A program made the position numbers and the translations under genes. Below the pieces are notes generated by a model. That model ran no database searches. It had not been told where the DNA came from and was given only the letters and a program-made list of their open reading frames with translations. Positions 5,101 to 5,115 of a stretch of DNA of 5,115 nt are shown one piece after another. The number at the start of each line of letters is the position of its first letter. Position 1 is the stretch's first letter. The stretch lies in the NCBI GenBank assembly GCA_902798605.1, contig CADBXH010000120.1:1-5115 (forward strand), read 5' to 3'. Source of the stretch: an uncultured Ruminococcus sp. GTDB lineage: Bacteria > Bacillota_A > Clostridia > Oscillospirales > Acutalibacteraceae.

Positions 5101-5115
5101 ATGATCAACGGTGCC
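5101..5115 (+). CDS. start of an unidentified gene, truncated by window end
   Basis: Only five codons are visible (MINGA). The near-consensus promoter at 5002-5030 and the strong ribosome binding site at 5084-5090 make a real, probably well-expressed gene likely. Five residues are too few to name a family, so no function is offered. Confidence 0.75.

Noticed and set aside
4893..5108. 71-residue minus-strand frame over the rqcH terminator and next promoter
   Set aside because: It runs through a terminator stem, a near-consensus promoter and a ribosome binding site on the plus strand; no family resemblance.
5101..5115. Naming the truncated downstream gene from MINGA
   Set aside because: Five residues are compatible with several families, so any name would be a guess.

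Overview
This 5.1-kb window looks like chromosomal housekeeping DNA from a low-to-medium GC member of the Firmicutes, probably class Clostridia and possibly a Ruminococcus/Oscillospiraceae-type gut bacterium. The reasons are the AGGAGG-type ribosome binding sites, the sigma-A-like promoters, a UUG start codon, U-tract terminators, the YycJ-type metallo-beta-lactamase protein beside rlmH, and a Firmicutes-style RqcH. The genus is inference only. All genes are on the plus strand.

Layout: (1) Positions 1-262 are an AT-rich promoter and leader with an 18-bp operator-like palindrome between the -35 and -10 boxes and two mutually exclusive hairpins. (2) murA (263-1561) makes the first committed peptidoglycan precursor and ends in a strong intrinsic terminator. 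(3) A new promoter then drives a YycJ/WalJ-type MBL-fold nuclease (1672-2460), whose stop codon overlaps the rlmH start by one base (2460-2945). (4) Positions 2946-3175 are a repeat-filled spacer: a REP-like palindrome followed by two 85-bp direct repeats, the second ending at the base before the next start codon. (5) rqcH (3176-4915) encodes the NFACT-family ribosome quality control factor and ends in an intrinsic terminator. (6) A near-consensus promoter, a small hairpin and a strong ribosome binding site precede a gene of which only five codons are visible.

Functionally, murA is a separate transcription unit for cell-wall synthesis. The walJ-rlmH pair is translationally coupled, and rqcH follows without a clear terminator, so the three may share a transcript. 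RlmH modifies the 23S rRNA of assembled ribosomes and RqcH rescues stalled large subunits, so two ribosome-linked functions are adjacent.

I see no new multi-gene system (no defence, mobile or biosynthetic cassette). The parts worth a second look are non-coding: the candidate operator and leader of murA, and the tandem 85-bp repeats that form the immediate 5' region of rqcH.
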